Positions 43,481-59,177 of a DNA stretch of 61,644 bases are shown piece by piece. Location of the stretch: assembly GCF_944327235.1 (NCBI RefSeq), contig NZ_CALVHE010000005.1, positions 1 through 61,644 of the forward strand, written 5' to 3'. Each line of letters opens with the position of its first letter. The first letter of the stretch is position 1. Below the pieces are notes generated by a model, which did no database searches, was not told the origin of the DNA, and was given only the letters and a program-made list of their open reading frames with translations. The translations under genes were made by a program, and so were the position numbers. The DNA comes from an uncultured Desulfovibrio sp. (GTDB lineage Bacteria > Desulfobacterota > Desulfovibrionia > Desulfovibrionales > Desulfovibrionaceae).

Positions 43481-43952
43481 ACATGCCCTGTCAGCCCTCC
43501 GGCCGACGGGGCATTTCGTTCGCGTACGGCACACAGCACACTCCAATGATGCCGCCCTTGCGAGCAAAATACCATCCCGCCTTCGCCTGCCGTCCCACGC
43601 TCATGCCGTGCCATTTCGGCAAGGACGGCGTGCGGCAGCAGCATCGTCCCAAACGCCGCCTTTCCTTCCCCCCATCTGCGTTACGCACCGTGAGGAAACA
43701 TGTTGCGCGCAGAGAATCGTTTCAAATAAATATTATTATTTCAACATGATATAGTTATTACGAACAATATATACGATCACAGATGCCGCTTCAGGATGAC
43801 GTGTGTCGCGACATCCCTGTATATCGCTCCCGGACATTCGCTGCCTGCCGTAGCGCATGACTGTTCGATCCTCATCCTCCATCCGCAAGCACAAAGCCAG
43901 GCGAACAATACATTTTCTATTTTTATTCAATAAAATCAGTATATTTTATTTA

Positions 43953-43961
43953 TTATGCACA
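43953..43961 (+). promoter_or_regulatory. DnaA-box match (TTATGCACA)
   Basis: An exact match to TTWTNCACA within AT-rich non-coding DNA. Confidence 0.35.
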
Positions 43962-44135
43962 ATATGAAACAGCCCATTACGCACATGCCCCTCCTACTGC
44001 CTCCCCCAGCTTCCGTCCCTTGCTGCACGTTCGCGAGGAAGAAGATACGGCAAAGTTATGAACGCTTTTCAGCGATACATAAAAAGCTTGAAAATTCGAT
44101 GAGATATTCATTTTCTTACCAAAGATGACAGACAT

Positions 44136-44144
44136 TTTTCCACA
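44136..44144 (+). promoter_or_regulatory. DnaA-box match (TTTTCCACA)
   Basis: An exact match to TTWTNCACA in the same AT-rich stretch, about 180 bases from the other. Confidence 0.35.
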
Positions 44145-44525
44145 AAGGAAACAAAATGCTCATTTGCGGAGTAACAATATGTTGAGCCCAAAAAATAGAA
44201 AGAAAAACAGTGGATTAGTTCCTATTTCACAAAAATATCCTTTTGCTACCCTCTTAATAGGAACATAAAGAACACAAGACCTAACTCCCCAAACCAAGAT
44301 GTGAAGCCGTCAGAAGGGCAAAGAGGCACGCCACATGCGGAAAAAATGTCCGCAGATGCCTGCCGAAAAAACTGTTATCCGGACTTTTTGAAACGAATTA
44401 TATATTGATTCCAACTAGATAAAAATATTCCGCACATGGACCACATGTATTCCCTGTAACGCCCGCCACATATCCCAAGGCATCCGTGGAAAAAGCACAT
44501 CCATTCCGCAGAGGCGACTCCTGCC

Positions 44526-44677
44526 TAGAGCAATTCCACATTGAAAATGTGGATTGCTCTGGTAGTCGCGAGAGCGACTACCCGCAACCGAACACACGGA
44601 AAAACCACACTTTTTCCGTAGTGTGAGGGCAGCGTTAGCATTGAGATTGGACACGATTTCAATGCGAATCCGCTCTA
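44526..44677 (+). mobile_element. MITE family B, copy B4 (152 bp)
   Basis: Full length, almost identical to B1 and B2 (TAGAGCAATTCCACATTG to ATCCGCTCTA). Confidence 0.88.
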
Positions 44678-44731
44678 TGGGAACAAAAAAAGGAAGAGAG
44701 GGGTTTCCTCTCTTCCTCAATGGATCGGGGG

Positions 44732-44878
44732 GAGAGCGTTTTACCTTGAAAAAGGCAAGACGCGAAGCGACAGCACGGCGCCGCCAGGCAAAAAGCAAGC
44801 GGAATGACAGCGCTTTTCCCACGAAACGACAGGCCGTATGGTTTGAAACACGAAACGTTTCAAGCGGAAAACGCTCTC
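44732..44878 (-). mobile_element. MITE family A, copy A6 (147 bp)
   Basis: Reverse orientation, GAGAGCGTTTTACC to AAAACGCTCTC, with the CGAAACGACAGGCCGTATGG interior shared with other A copies. Confidence 0.82.
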
Positions 44879-45056
44879 TGTCTGGACGGACCACACGCCC
44901 CGGTCCGGCAAAGCGCGCCCGTGCCCGTCTACGCGGCAGGGGTCGTACCGCGCGTCATCGGCAAGTCGGTTACATTTTTTTGGAGAGCCACGAACGGCAA
45001 AAAACATTTCTCTTTGGCGTGTCCGTGCAAGAGGAACGTTCTCTCCTCATGTACGG

Positions 45057-45569
45057 TCACAGATCGACATCAAGATGATATCCCTTGTCGATAAAAAGAT
45101 ACCGGTATCCATGCAGTTCGCAGAAATGCTGATATCGCGCGTTCTCCTTGATGAGATACGGGATCGTACAGCCGTCATCGGAAATGCGTTTCTCAACGAC
45201 ATCCGCATATTTTTGTATCTGTGCGAAGTGACGCAGGATATAGTCCTTGCTCATCACGAGACAAATATATCGTATCTCCCTGAGATACTTCTCCTCGAAA
45301 CTTTCTTTCCAGTCATGGGGGATGTAGCCGCCTTCAACGATGAGAGACTGTCGGTTTTCCACGGCAGTCTTTATCATCTCGCGAACTATGGGCCACAGAT
45401 AGGACTCAAGTCGCGCATCGTCATAGGGAGTCAGCGAGGTGTTGCCGCTCCGTATCAGGCCCATCTTCAAAAGATCGATGGAAAGACACGGATAGTGATG
45501 GCGTTCGAGGAGCCTTTGCGCCAGCAGGGTCTTGCCCGTATGGGTAGCGCCTGTAATGATGATGACCAT
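45057..45569 (-). CDS. P-loop kinase (zeta-toxin/AAA-like)
   Basis: The 170-residue protein starts MVIIITGATHTGKTLLAQRLLE (Walker A, GATHTGKT). It continues with LSIDLLKMGLIRSG, where zeta-like kinases place the catalytic Asp, and a long helical part with EGGYIPHDWKESF, RYICLVMSKDYI and a C-terminal YRYLFIDKGYHLDVDL. It resembles small nucleoside/zeta-type kinases; no antitoxin partner is visible. GGGAGAAGGCGCA precedes the ATG at 45567. The gene sits alone between mobile-element copies; its substrate is unknown. Confidence 0.68.
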   Translation of the reverse strand: MVIIITGATHTGKTLLAQRLLERHHYPCLSIDLLKMGLIRSGNTSLTPYDDARLESYLWPIVREMIKTAVENRQSLIVEGGYIPHDWKESFEEKYLREIRYICLVMSKDYILRHFAQIQKYADVVEKRISDDGCTIPYLIKENARYQHFCELHGYRYLFIDKGYHLDVDL

Positions 45570-45679
45570 TGCGCCTTCTCCCGCCCGTAACGTCATTCAA
45601 GGGAAAACCGCCGCATGGCGCGTCCGCCTGACGGACAGGACGCATGGTCGGGGCCGTCCGGCAAAACGGTCCTCGCATT

Positions 45680-45818
45680 AGGTCCTGTCAACACTATTTG
45701 CAGTTTGTTTGGGGGAGTCAGGGACACGAGGCTACCCCGCCCCCATAGCAAGCTGAGCGTGTACGGACGATAGGCTTATCTATTGAAATTATGTGTAAAA
45801 TTAGTGTCGACAAGCCCT
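45680..45818 (+). mobile_element. MITE-like remnant with both ends, site 2
   Basis: The left end reads AGGTCCTGTCAACACTATTT and the right end TAGTGTCGACAAGCCCT, an imperfect inverted pair of about 17 bp. Only about 100 bases lie between, with no transposase. The left end is shared with sites at 6715 and 40627. Confidence 0.5.
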
Positions 45819-45838
45819 GGATCGGTCCTCGTCCCGGC

Positions 45839-46063
45839 TCAGAGCACCACGTTGATGACCGAACCGGAACCTTCCATGCTGGCCGCGATGGCCAGCCAGT
45901 CAGGCCCGAGGAAGAAGGAGCTGGAGGTCCGTACGGCCAATGGGGAACTTGCGGTCACGGGATCCGATTCCCGTTCAGGATCGCCGCTGACCACCAGTAT
46001 CTGCCCTCCGACCACACGCTGCCAAACGCCGCTCAACTGCTTGACTGGATCCACCAGCAACAT
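45839..46063 (-). CDS. Small hypothetical protein downstream of the M23 peptidase
   Basis: A 74-residue ORF whose ATG (46061-46063) has CGGGAGGGAACC upstream, and strong GC bias at codon third positions, so it is probably translated. The product (MLLVDPVKQLSGVWQRVVGG, then SSSFFLGPDWLAIAASMEG) has no recognised domain. It starts 73 bases beyond the peptidase stop and is likely in the same transcript. Confidence 0.42.
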   Translation of the reverse strand: MLLVDPVKQLSGVWQRVVGGQILVVSGDPERESDPVTASSPLAVRTSSSFFLGPDWLAIAASMEGSGSVINVVL

Positions 46064-46136
46064 GGTTCCCTCCCGAAAAAAGCCGCGGAGCGTCACACCC
46101 GCACCGGGGCGGACACGCCACGCGGACAGATGGCCG

Positions 46137-47630
46137 TCAGCGCTGCCGGCGGCGTTTGCCCTTGCCGTCCTCTTCTTCCTTTTCGTCCCGGACACCGGGA
46201 GAAGTCGACGGCGCAAGACTGACGATGCTGTCCACCGTATAGTCGGACAGGCTCTTCTCCCCATTCAGATAGGCGCTTTCCAGCTTCATGATCTCGCTGA
46301 AACGCGCCATGCTCTCCTTGGATACGGGCTTGCCGCGCGGGTTGATGGCCTTCACCGGATTGACGAACTTGCCGTTCTGCTTGAGACGGAAATCCAGATG
46401 CGGACCGGTGGAAAGGCCCGTGCTGCCCACGAAGCCGATGACCTGCCCCTGCCGGACGCGCTGGCCTTTCTTCAGACCGCGCGCATAGCCGGAAAGATGC
46501 GCATACCACGATTCCAGGCCCGCCTCGTGCTTGAGGATGATCTGATTGCCGTAGCCGCCGGCCCAGCCGCGCTTGATGACCACGCCGTCCCCCACGGCCT
46601 TGACGGGCGTCCCCGTGGGCGCGCCATAGTCCACGCCGAGGTGCGGACGGCTGTAGCCCAGCACCGGATGCTTGCGGTTGTGGCTGAAGCGCGAGGTTAT
46701 GCGGGTGAAGGACAGGGGGGCCTGGAGCAGGGTCTTGCGCAGGTTCTCGCCCTTGCGGTTGTAGTACTGCGGGCGCTCCTTGCCGTCCTTGAAATAGAAG
46801 GCTTCAAAGGTCTTGCCCTGATTGGTGAAGGTCGCGGCGAGGATGCGCCCATAGCCCTTGTATTCGCCGTCCCGATAGCGCTTTTCCACCAGCACGCTGA
46901 AGCTGTCGCCGGGCTGGAGGTCGCGGATGAAGTTGATCTCCGACCCAAAGAGTTCGGCCAGCAGGATGGCGATCTGCGGACCTTCCCCCATGTCGGCCAC
47001 GGCCTGGAAGAGGTTGTCCTCGATCTCCGCCTTGATGGTCTCCAGCAGGACCACATATTCGATGCGTTCCACCCGGGCGACCGGCTCTTCCATGCCTTCC
47101 ACCACGAGGCGGCTGTTTCCGTCGATCTCGTATTCAAAGCGCTTGACGCGGCCGGTGGCGTTGTCCGTCACCACCACATACGGTTGCCCGGCGCGGAACG
47201 CCCGCAGGGAAAAGACCTGCTTGACCGCATTGGCGTATTCAAAGGAGCCTTCCGTGCTGACGCTTTCCAGCACTGTGCTGAGGGTGTCCCCCTTCTCCAC
47301 GGTGCCGTGCTTCACGGCGTCCCCGGCGGGCGGGGCGGCTTCCGCGCGGGCATCAGGGGCTTGCAGAGGATCGCTCGCCGCGTCGCCTTCCGCCGCATCC
47401 TCAGGCGCGGGGAGGCTTTCCTTCCCGGCGGAAGGGGATCCTCCCTCCTTTTCCGCCTCCGGTGCGGCGGGTATCCCCGAAGAAGGAGACTTTCCCGCTT
47501 CCTGCCGGAGCGGTTCAGGGGCCTGTGCGGGCGGGCGCTGCGCCTGCCCGCCGGAAATGCCGAGCTGCACCGCGCTGACGATACCGATGAACACCAGCAG
47601 GACGATCAGGATGAACCAGATTCGTTTCAT
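46137..47630 (-). CDS. M23-family cell-wall metallopeptidase, membrane-anchored
   Basis: The 497-residue protein has an N-terminal membrane helix (IWFILIVLLVFIGIVSAV), a Pro/Ala/Glu-rich linker (about 30-105) and an OapA/LysM-like region (HGTVEKGDTLSTVLESV). A C-terminal LytM/M23 zinc endopeptidase domain follows (RPHLGVDYGAPTGTP, WYAHLSGY, STGLSTGPHLDFRL, about 325-430). The HLDF variant replaces the common HLHF. Such enzymes cut peptide cross-links in murein during growth or division. A basic tail (GKGKRRRQR) ends the protein. It is divergent from dnaA. Confidence 0.88.
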   Translation of the reverse strand: MKRIWFILIVLLVFIGIVSAVQLGISGGQAQRPPAQAPEPLRQEAGKSPSSGIPAAPEAEKEGGSPSAGKESLPAPEDAAEGDAASDPLQAPDARAEAAPPAGDAVKHGTVEKGDTLSTVLESVSTEGSFEYANAVKQVFSLRAFRAGQPYVVVTDNATGRVKRFEYEIDGNSRLVVEGMEEPVARVERIEYVVLLETIKAEIEDNLFQAVADMGEGPQIAILLAELFGSEINFIRDLQPGDSFSVLVEKRYRDGEYKGYGRILAATFTNQGKTFEAFYFKDGKERPQYYNRKGENLRKTLLQAPLSFTRITSRFSHNRKHPVLGYSRPHLGVDYGAPTGTPVKAVGDGVVIKRGWAGGYGNQIILKHEAGLESWYAHLSGYARGLKKGQRVRQGQVIGFVGSTGLSTGPHLDFRLKQNGKFVNPVKAINPRGKPVSKESMARFSEIMKLESAYLNGEKSLSDYTVDSIVSLAPSTSPGVRDEKEEEDGKGKRRRQR

Positions 47631-47773
47631 ATATTTTTTCCGTTAGCTCTCCGGATGCAATATATACCCCGCCGCCATATTTCTGTCCAGCATCCTCCCG
47701 TCCTCCCGCTTTCCCGCTCCGCCGGACCGTCACCCCCTGCCCGGCGGCCACGGGACCGGCCGTGGGAGGGGGC

Positions 47774-47782
47774 TTTTCCACA
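47774..47782 (+). promoter_or_regulatory. DnaA-box match upstream of dnaA
   Basis: TTTTCCACA, an exact TTWTNCACA match, lies 73 bases before the preferred dnaA start and could mediate autoregulation. Only one box is seen in this intergenic region. Confidence 0.4.
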
Positions 47783-47854
47783 CTTGTTTCAACGGGAAAA
47801 ATCGCCTATATTCTTCCTTTGCTTCGCGCGGAATCGCGCGGCCGGGAAAGCACC

Positions 47855-49213
47855 TTGAGCGACAGGCATACATCCCTTTCTCCTCCAGACCTGCTGCGCC
47901 GCATGGACGAGGCGCTGGAGCAACGTCTCCCGCATGAGCCGCGTCCCTGGCTGCACGGTCTTGGCGTGCTGGAAGCTGACGGAGCCGTGGAGATCATATT
48001 CCCTCACGCCCTGTACGAGCGTTTTTTCTCCCCGTACCGGCAGATCTTTGAAACGGCGCTGCGGCAGTGCCTTCCGCCGGGGACGCAGGTCCGTTACCGT
48101 ACGGACGTCATCCCCCGCCCGCGGACAGGCCCCGACGCAACGGTCTTCCCGACGGCAGCGGACAGGCGGACGAACGAGCGGCAGCCGGGATCCCCGGACG
48201 GCATCATCCTGCCTGACGGACATACGCCTTCCCAGCCCGGTACGCACAAGACGCTGGACGATTTTCTCTGCAATGCCAAGAATGCCTTTCCTCTGGAAGC
48301 CATGCGCCGCATCGTCGGCCATGCTCCCGGGTCCGTATTCCAGCCGCTGCTGTTGTACGGGGGGAGCGGCACGGGCAAAAGCCATCTCCTTTCCGCCGTG
48401 GGATCCGCCTACGCCCGGCAGGGATTGCGGGTCCTGGCGCTGCCGGCGGCACGCTTCTGTCGTCAGGCGGAGGGGTGGGCACGTCTGCCGGAACGCTTCT
48501 GGCAGACCGTCGATGCGCTGCTGCTGGACGATCTTCAGGAGATCATCGGACAGGAACGATGGCAGGGACATCTCGTCTCCCTGCTGGATCACTGCCCGCC
48601 GCAACGACAGGCGCTCTTTGCCCTGACCGGCACGGCACAGACGTTCAAAAGCCTGCAAAGCCGGCTGACCGGACGTCTGGAAAGCGGACTGGTGACGGAA
48701 CTGCTGGAACCGGATCTGGAGATCCGCCTGCGATATCTGCAGGAGACATGCCGCCTGCACAAGCTGCCCCTTTCCCACGAGGAGCAGCTTTTTCTGGCCC
48801 GGCGCTGTCGCCAGTTCCGGCTGCTGCAGGGCATGATGCTCAAGGCGGCGGCCTTTGCCGAGATGCGGCAGGGCAGCCTGAGCCGGGAAGATATCGAGAA
48901 CATCGCCCGTACCGGCGGGACGGAACCGGCCATCGGCCACCGGGAGATCGTGGAAGAGATCTGCCGCCTCTACGCCCTGCGCCCCGAAGAAGTGCTGGGC
49001 AACGGCAGACGCCCGCAGCTCGTGCTGGCCCGGCAGATAGCCATGTACGTCTGTCGTCGCCGTCTGGGGCTCTCCTATCCGGAACTGGGGCGCATGTTCG
49101 GAGGACGCGATCATAGTACGGTCGTCCATGCCGTTAAAAAGATTAAACAAATGCTGGAAAGTAACAAAGAAGTGCAGAACGTGGTCGCCGCCCTGGAAAA
49201 AAGCGCACCATGA
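47855..49213 (+). CDS. dnaA: Chromosomal replication initiator DnaA
   Basis: The 452-residue product has domain I (DLLRRMDEALEQRLPHEPRPWL), a short linker, and AAA+ domain III with KTLDDFLCNAKNAFPLEAMR, Walker A GGSGTGKS, Walker B LLLDDLQE and SRLTGRLESGLV. Domain IV ends with the DnaA signature LGRMFGGRDHSTVVHAVKKI. It is more diverged than typical DnaA. The TTG at 47855-47857 is proposed as start because the ORF's upstream part (to GTG 47762) contains a DnaA box and non-family residues. It begins dnaA-dnaN-gyrB-gyrA. Confidence 0.9.
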   Translation: MSDRHTSLSPPDLLRRMDEALEQRLPHEPRPWLHGLGVLEADGAVEIIFPHALYERFFSPYRQIFETALRQCLPPGTQVRYRTDVIPRPRTGPDATVFPTAADRRTNERQPGSPDGIILPDGHTPSQPGTHKTLDDFLCNAKNAFPLEAMRRIVGHAPGSVFQPLLLYGGSGTGKSHLLSAVGSAYARQGLRVLALPAARFCRQAEGWARLPERFWQTVDALLLDDLQEIIGQERWQGHLVSLLDHCPPQRQALFALTGTAQTFKSLQSRLTGRLESGLVTELLEPDLEIRLRYLQETCRLHKLPLSHEEQLFLARRCRQFRLLQGMMLKAAAFAEMRQGSLSREDIENIARTGGTEPAIGHREIVEEICRLYALRPEEVLGNGRRPQLVLARQIAMYVCRRRLGLSYPELGRMFGGRDHSTVVHAVKKIKQMLESNKEVQNVVAALEKSAP

Positions 49214-49361
49214 GGAACACGCTCCCCGGACACGGGGCCGGGAAACGTGCCTGACGTTCCCGGGGGATGCCTGTCGGTGTCAGTAAAAAATCAAGACATC
49301 AAGGCAGGTTGGATGAGTTGGCAACAAAGAGTGACTGCCTATTATCACGAGGATTTCTTGT

Positions 49362-52915
<3,554 letters not shown>

Positions 52916-52955
52916 CTGGCGGGGATCCCCCTGCTACCCAAGCAACGAGGCAAAC

Positions 52956-55534
<2,579 letters not shown>

Positions 55535-55535
<1 letters not shown>

Positions 55536-56416
55536 TGCGCTGGGCTTTCCGCCTGGAGCGGGATGTTTGCCGCGAATGGGGACGGCGGGGCGGCAGGCGC
55601 GCAGGCGGCCTGCTGCTCTGCTGTCTGCTGCTTTTCAGTCTGCCGGGCTGCGAACGTTCGCCGCTGGGGGACGATCTCAGCGAGGCGAGAAGTTCCGTGG
55701 CGGCCCATGAGTGGACGCGGGCCGAACGCCTGCTGGAGCGTTTCCTGCGGGAATCCGGGGACTCCGACAAACGTTGGGAGGCCTGGCAGCTCCTGCTGAC
55801 CGTGGCCAACGCCACGGGCGTCACCACGCGGGTGCGGCTGGATTATCTGGACACCATGCTGGAGGAGTTCGCGGACAGCGACGCCCGTTGCAAGGACATC
55901 CTCTGGCGCATGGGACAGCTCGTGGAGCGCCAGCGTCGGCATGAGCGCGCGGTGGACATCTGGAGCGCCTATCTGGATCTGGAAGGCCTCAGCCCGCAGG
56001 ACAGCGTGGAAGGCTACCGCCATCTGGCGGCCATGAATTTCCGTCTGCATCGCTATGAGGCCGCGGAAGATGCCTTGCAGCAATGTCTGGCCCTGCCGGT
56101 CAACGAGACGGCCAAACTGAACTGCATGTATGATCTGGCGGACCAGAGCGCGGCCCGGGAACGCTGGCAGGAAGCGGCCGATCTGTCGCAGCAGATCCTG
56201 GACAGCGAGCCGAGTGACAGCCTGCGCGCCCTGACGCTGTTCCTCCTGGGGGATGCCCTGGAGCAGCTCGATCGTCAGGAAGAGGCGCTGGCCCAGTTCG
56301 AGCTTTGCCGCGAAAGTTATCCCAATACCGATGTGGTGGAAAATCGCATTGCGTATTTGAAAAAAAAGATGAAAAATCCCTCCCGCCGTCAGGCGAAGGC
56401 GGCGGAAAGGAAATAG
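55535..56416 (+). CDS. TPR-repeat lipoprotein
   Basis: The 293-residue product has an N-terminal basic stretch, a hydrophobic signal (LLLCCLLLFSLPGCERS, lipobox LPGC) and about five tetratricopeptide-like helix pairs (for example WTRAERLLERFLRESGDSDKRWEAW and ALEQLDRQEEALAQFELCRESYPNT). This suggests a periplasm-facing lipoprotein scaffold, similar in layout to BamD/YbgF-type proteins. The ATG overlaps the gyrA stop (TAATG), so it is coupled to gyrA. The partner is unknown. Confidence 0.8.
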
Positions 56417-56488
56417 GCGCGTCCGGGCGTCCCCGGTCCGCAGGGATCGGGGCGCGAGTGGAAGGGCGGACAGCATGAGGAGTTTGGC

Positions 56489-57895
56489 ATGATTCGTCAC
56501 GAGTGTGGACTTTTCGGCATTTACAGCCATGAAGACGCGGCGCGGCTGACGTATTTCGGCCTGTATGCGCAGCAGCACCGCGGGCAGGAAAGCGCGGGTA
56601 TTGTGACCTGGGACGGCGGCACCATGTACGAATACAAGGGCATGGGCCTCGTTCCCGACGTGTTTTCGGAGGAGGCGCTCAGCACGCTCGTGGGGGATAC
56701 GGCCATCGGCCATGTGCGTTACTCCACCACCGGGCGCTCGCATATGCGCAATGCCCAGCCCTTCGTGGCCCACTTCCGCGGGAAGGACATCGCCGTGGCC
56801 CATAACGGCAATCTCGTCAACACGGCGGAGCTGCGCGAAGAGCTGGAGAGCGACGGCTCCATCTTCAGCACGACCAATGATACGGAAGTGTTCATGCATC
56901 TGCTGGCGCGCGCCTTGCGCACCAAGAATCTGGTGGAAGCCGTGCGCGACACCTGTTCGTGCGTGCGCGGCGCCTACTGTCTGCTGGTCATGAGCGGCAA
57001 TACCCTTGTTGCGGTGCGCGATCCGCACGGCTTCCATCCGCTGGCGCTGGGGCGGCTGGACAACAGTCCGGTCTTTGCCTCGGAGACCTGCGCCTTCGAT
57101 CTCATGGAAGCCGAATACGAACGCAGCATCGCGCCCGGCGAGATGTACATCGTGGACGAGCAGGGCGAACGCAGCGAACAGCTGCACGGCCCGCTGCCGG
57201 ACAAGCCGCGCCAGTGCATCTTCGAGCTGGTGTACTTTGCCCGGCCGGACTCCTTCGTCTTTGGCGAGCAGGTCTACCAGTGCCGCAAGCAGATGGGCTG
57301 GCAGCTGGCCCATGAGTCCACGCCGGATGTGGATTTCATCATGCCGTTCCCCGATTCCGGGGTCTATTCGGCCGTGGGCTTTGCCCAGTGCGCCGAGCTT
57401 CCCTATGAACATGCCATGATCCGCAATCACTACGTGGGCCGTACATTCATCCAGCCTACCCAGAGTATGCGGAACTTCGGCGTGCGGGTAAAGATCAATC
57501 CGGTCCGTTCCATGATCGAGGGCAAGAAGATCTGCATCGTGGACGACTCCATCGTGCGCGGCACGACCATGCGTACCCGCGTGAAAAAATTGCGCGAACT
57601 GGGGGCGAAGGAGGTGCATATCCGCATCAGCTGCCCGCCGGTGAAATTCCCCTGCTATTACGGCATCGACTTCGCCTCGCGCGGCGAGCTCATCGCGGCT
57701 TCCCTCGATTTGCCGGAGATCGTGCGCGAGCTGGATGTGGATTCCCTGCACTATCTTTCCATAGACGGGCTGTTGCGTTCGGTCATGCATTCCGACAGCT
57801 ACTGCCTCGCCTGCTTCAATGGCGATTATCCCGTTCCCTGCCGGGAAGCGGGCAAGCACAGACTCGAACAGCCCTGCGCGGCGGTCAATTCCTGA
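56489..57895 (+). CDS. purF: Amidophosphoribosyltransferase
   Basis: The 468-residue enzyme catalyses the first committed step of purine synthesis: PRPP plus glutamine to phosphoribosylamine. The Ntn nucleophile is Cys6 in MIRHECGLFGIYS. The PRPP-binding loop is ICIVDDSIVRGTTMRTRV. C-terminal cysteines (FPCYYGIDF, SYCLACFNGDYPVPC) fit the 4Fe-4S-containing PurF class. TGAGGAGTTTGGC precedes the ATG. It is followed after seven bases by hisS. Confidence 0.96.
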   Translation: MIRHECGLFGIYSHEDAARLTYFGLYAQQHRGQESAGIVTWDGGTMYEYKGMGLVPDVFSEEALSTLVGDTAIGHVRYSTTGRSHMRNAQPFVAHFRGKDIAVAHNGNLVNTAELREELESDGSIFSTTNDTEVFMHLLARALRTKNLVEAVRDTCSCVRGAYCLLVMSGNTLVAVRDPHGFHPLALGRLDNSPVFASETCAFDLMEAEYERSIAPGEMYIVDEQGERSEQLHGPLPDKPRQCIFELVYFARPDSFVFGEQVYQCRKQMGWQLAHESTPDVDFIMPFPDSGVYSAVGFAQCAELPYEHAMIRNHYVGRTFIQPTQSMRNFGVRVKINPVRSMIEGKKICIVDDSIVRGTTMRTRVKKLRELGAKEVHIRISCPPVKFPCYYGIDFASRGELIAASLDLPEIVRELDVDSLHYLSIDGLLRSVMHSDSYCLACFNGDYPVPCREAGKHRLEQPCAAVNS

Positions 57896-57902
57896 GGTCA
57901 TC

Positions 57903-59177
57903 ATGGCAGCTCACGTTACACGCATCAAAGGCTTTGCGGACATGTTTCCGCCGGATTCCGACGCCTTCCTCTTCCTGGAAGAAACGGCGCGGCGCGTCTT
58001 TTCGCGTTGCGGCTTTGTGGAATTGCGGACGCCTGTCCTGGAATATACCGACCTGTTCCGGCGCTCCATCGGTGAGGAGACCGATGTGGTGCAGAAGGAG
58101 ATGTTCACCTTCCCGGACAGGAACGACCGTCTCATGACCATGCGCCCCGAAGCGACGGCCGGCGTCATGCGCGCGTATATCGAGGACGCGCGGCATACCC
58201 GCGAAAGCGTGAGCCGTCTGTTCACCACCGGTCCCATGTTCCGTTACGAGCGGCCCCAGAAGGGACGGATGCGGCAATTCCATCAGCTCAATTGCGAATG
58301 TCTTGGCTCGCACAGCCCCTATGCCGATGCGGACATGATCATCATGCTCATGCGCTTTTTGCGGGAAGCGGGGCTTACGGAGCTGGGCCTGAAGATAAAT
58401 TCCCTGGGTTGCTCCAATTGCCGTCCGCGCTTCAAGGAAGCGCTGGTGGACTACCTGAAGGGGCTTGCCGGAGAGGGCGGTCTGTGCGAGGACTGCACGC
58501 GCCGTATGCAGACCAATCCCTTGCGCGTGCTGGATTGCAAGCAGGAGGGCTGCCGCCGTCTGACGGACGCCGCGCCGCGCCTGCTGGACTACAATTGCCC
58601 GGACTGCCGCGCCCATTTCGATACCGTGGTGCGTCTGCTGGAAGCGGAGCATATCCCCTATGAGCTGGACCATCGGCTGGTGCGGGGACTTGATTACTAT
58701 TGCCGTACGACCTTCGAGGTGGTAAGCGGGAATATCGGTTCACAGTCCGCCGTGGCGGGCGGCGGGCGTTATGACGGACTCGTGAAGAGCCTGGGCGGGC
58801 CTGATGTGCCGGGGGTGGGTTTTGCCTGCGGCATGGAACGGCTGGCGCTGCTCCTTCCGGAACGTCCCGCCCAGCGGCTGGATTTCTATGCCGTGGGCAT
58901 GAACGAAGCCGGAAAGGACGCCTGCTTCTCGGTGGCCCAGCGTCTGCGCGAGGCCGGTCTTGCGGGCGAGGTTCACACCGGCGACGGCGGCTTCAAGAGC
59001 AGTATGCGTCAGGCCGGTAAATCCGGGGCCCGCTATTGCCTCATCATAGGTGAGGACGAAGCGGCTTCCGGCACGGTTATGGTGAAAGATATGGACAGCG
59101 GCGAACAGCAGGCCGTGCCGCAGTCCGAAGTGGTGGAACATCTGGCCTCGACCTCCGGCGGTATTGAGCATGAGTGA
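57903..59177 (+). CDS. hisS: Histidyl-tRNA synthetase
   Basis: The 424-residue class II synthetase has motif 2 ([19 protein letters not shown]), HisA ([13 protein letters not shown]) and HisB/motif 3 ([11 protein letters not shown]), with a C-terminal anticodon-binding domain. A cysteine-rich insertion (CSNC, CEDC, CKQEGC, CPDC) between motif 2 and HisA is common in this family. TGAGGTCATC precedes the ATG at 57903; the upstream ORF extension overlaps purF and is rejected. It overlaps aspS by eight bases. Confidence 0.97.
   Translation: MAAHVTRIKGFADMFPPDSDAFLFLEETARRVFSRCGFVELRTPVLEYTDLFRRSIGEETDVVQKEMFTFPDRNDRLMTMRPEATAGVMRAYIEDARHTRESVSRLFTTGPMFRYERPQKGRMRQFHQLNCECLGSHSPYADADMIIMLMRFLREAGLTELGLKINSLGCSNCRPRFKEALVDYLKGLAGEGGLCEDCTRRMQTNPLRVLDCKQEGCRRLTDAAPRLLDYNCPDCRAHFDTVVRLLEAEHIPYELDHRLVRGLDYYCRTTFEVVSGNIGSQSAVAGGGRYDGLVKSLGGPDVPGVGFACGMERLALLLPERPAQRLDFYAVGMNEAGKDACFSVAQRLREAGLAGEVHTGDGGFKSSMRQAGKSGARYCLIIGEDEAASGTVMVKDMDSGEQQAVPQSEVVEHLASTSGGIEHE

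Larger units (their letters stand above)
43484..44525. other. Long non-coding stretch, AT-rich in its centre
   Basis: About 1 kb without a convincing gene. The part at 43700-44450 is AT-rich (for example TTTTATTCAATAAAAT and repeated A/T runs) and contains two DnaA-box matches. No tRNA, rRNA or known ncRNA was recognised. A possible replication-origin role is discussed among the findings. Confidence 0.45.
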
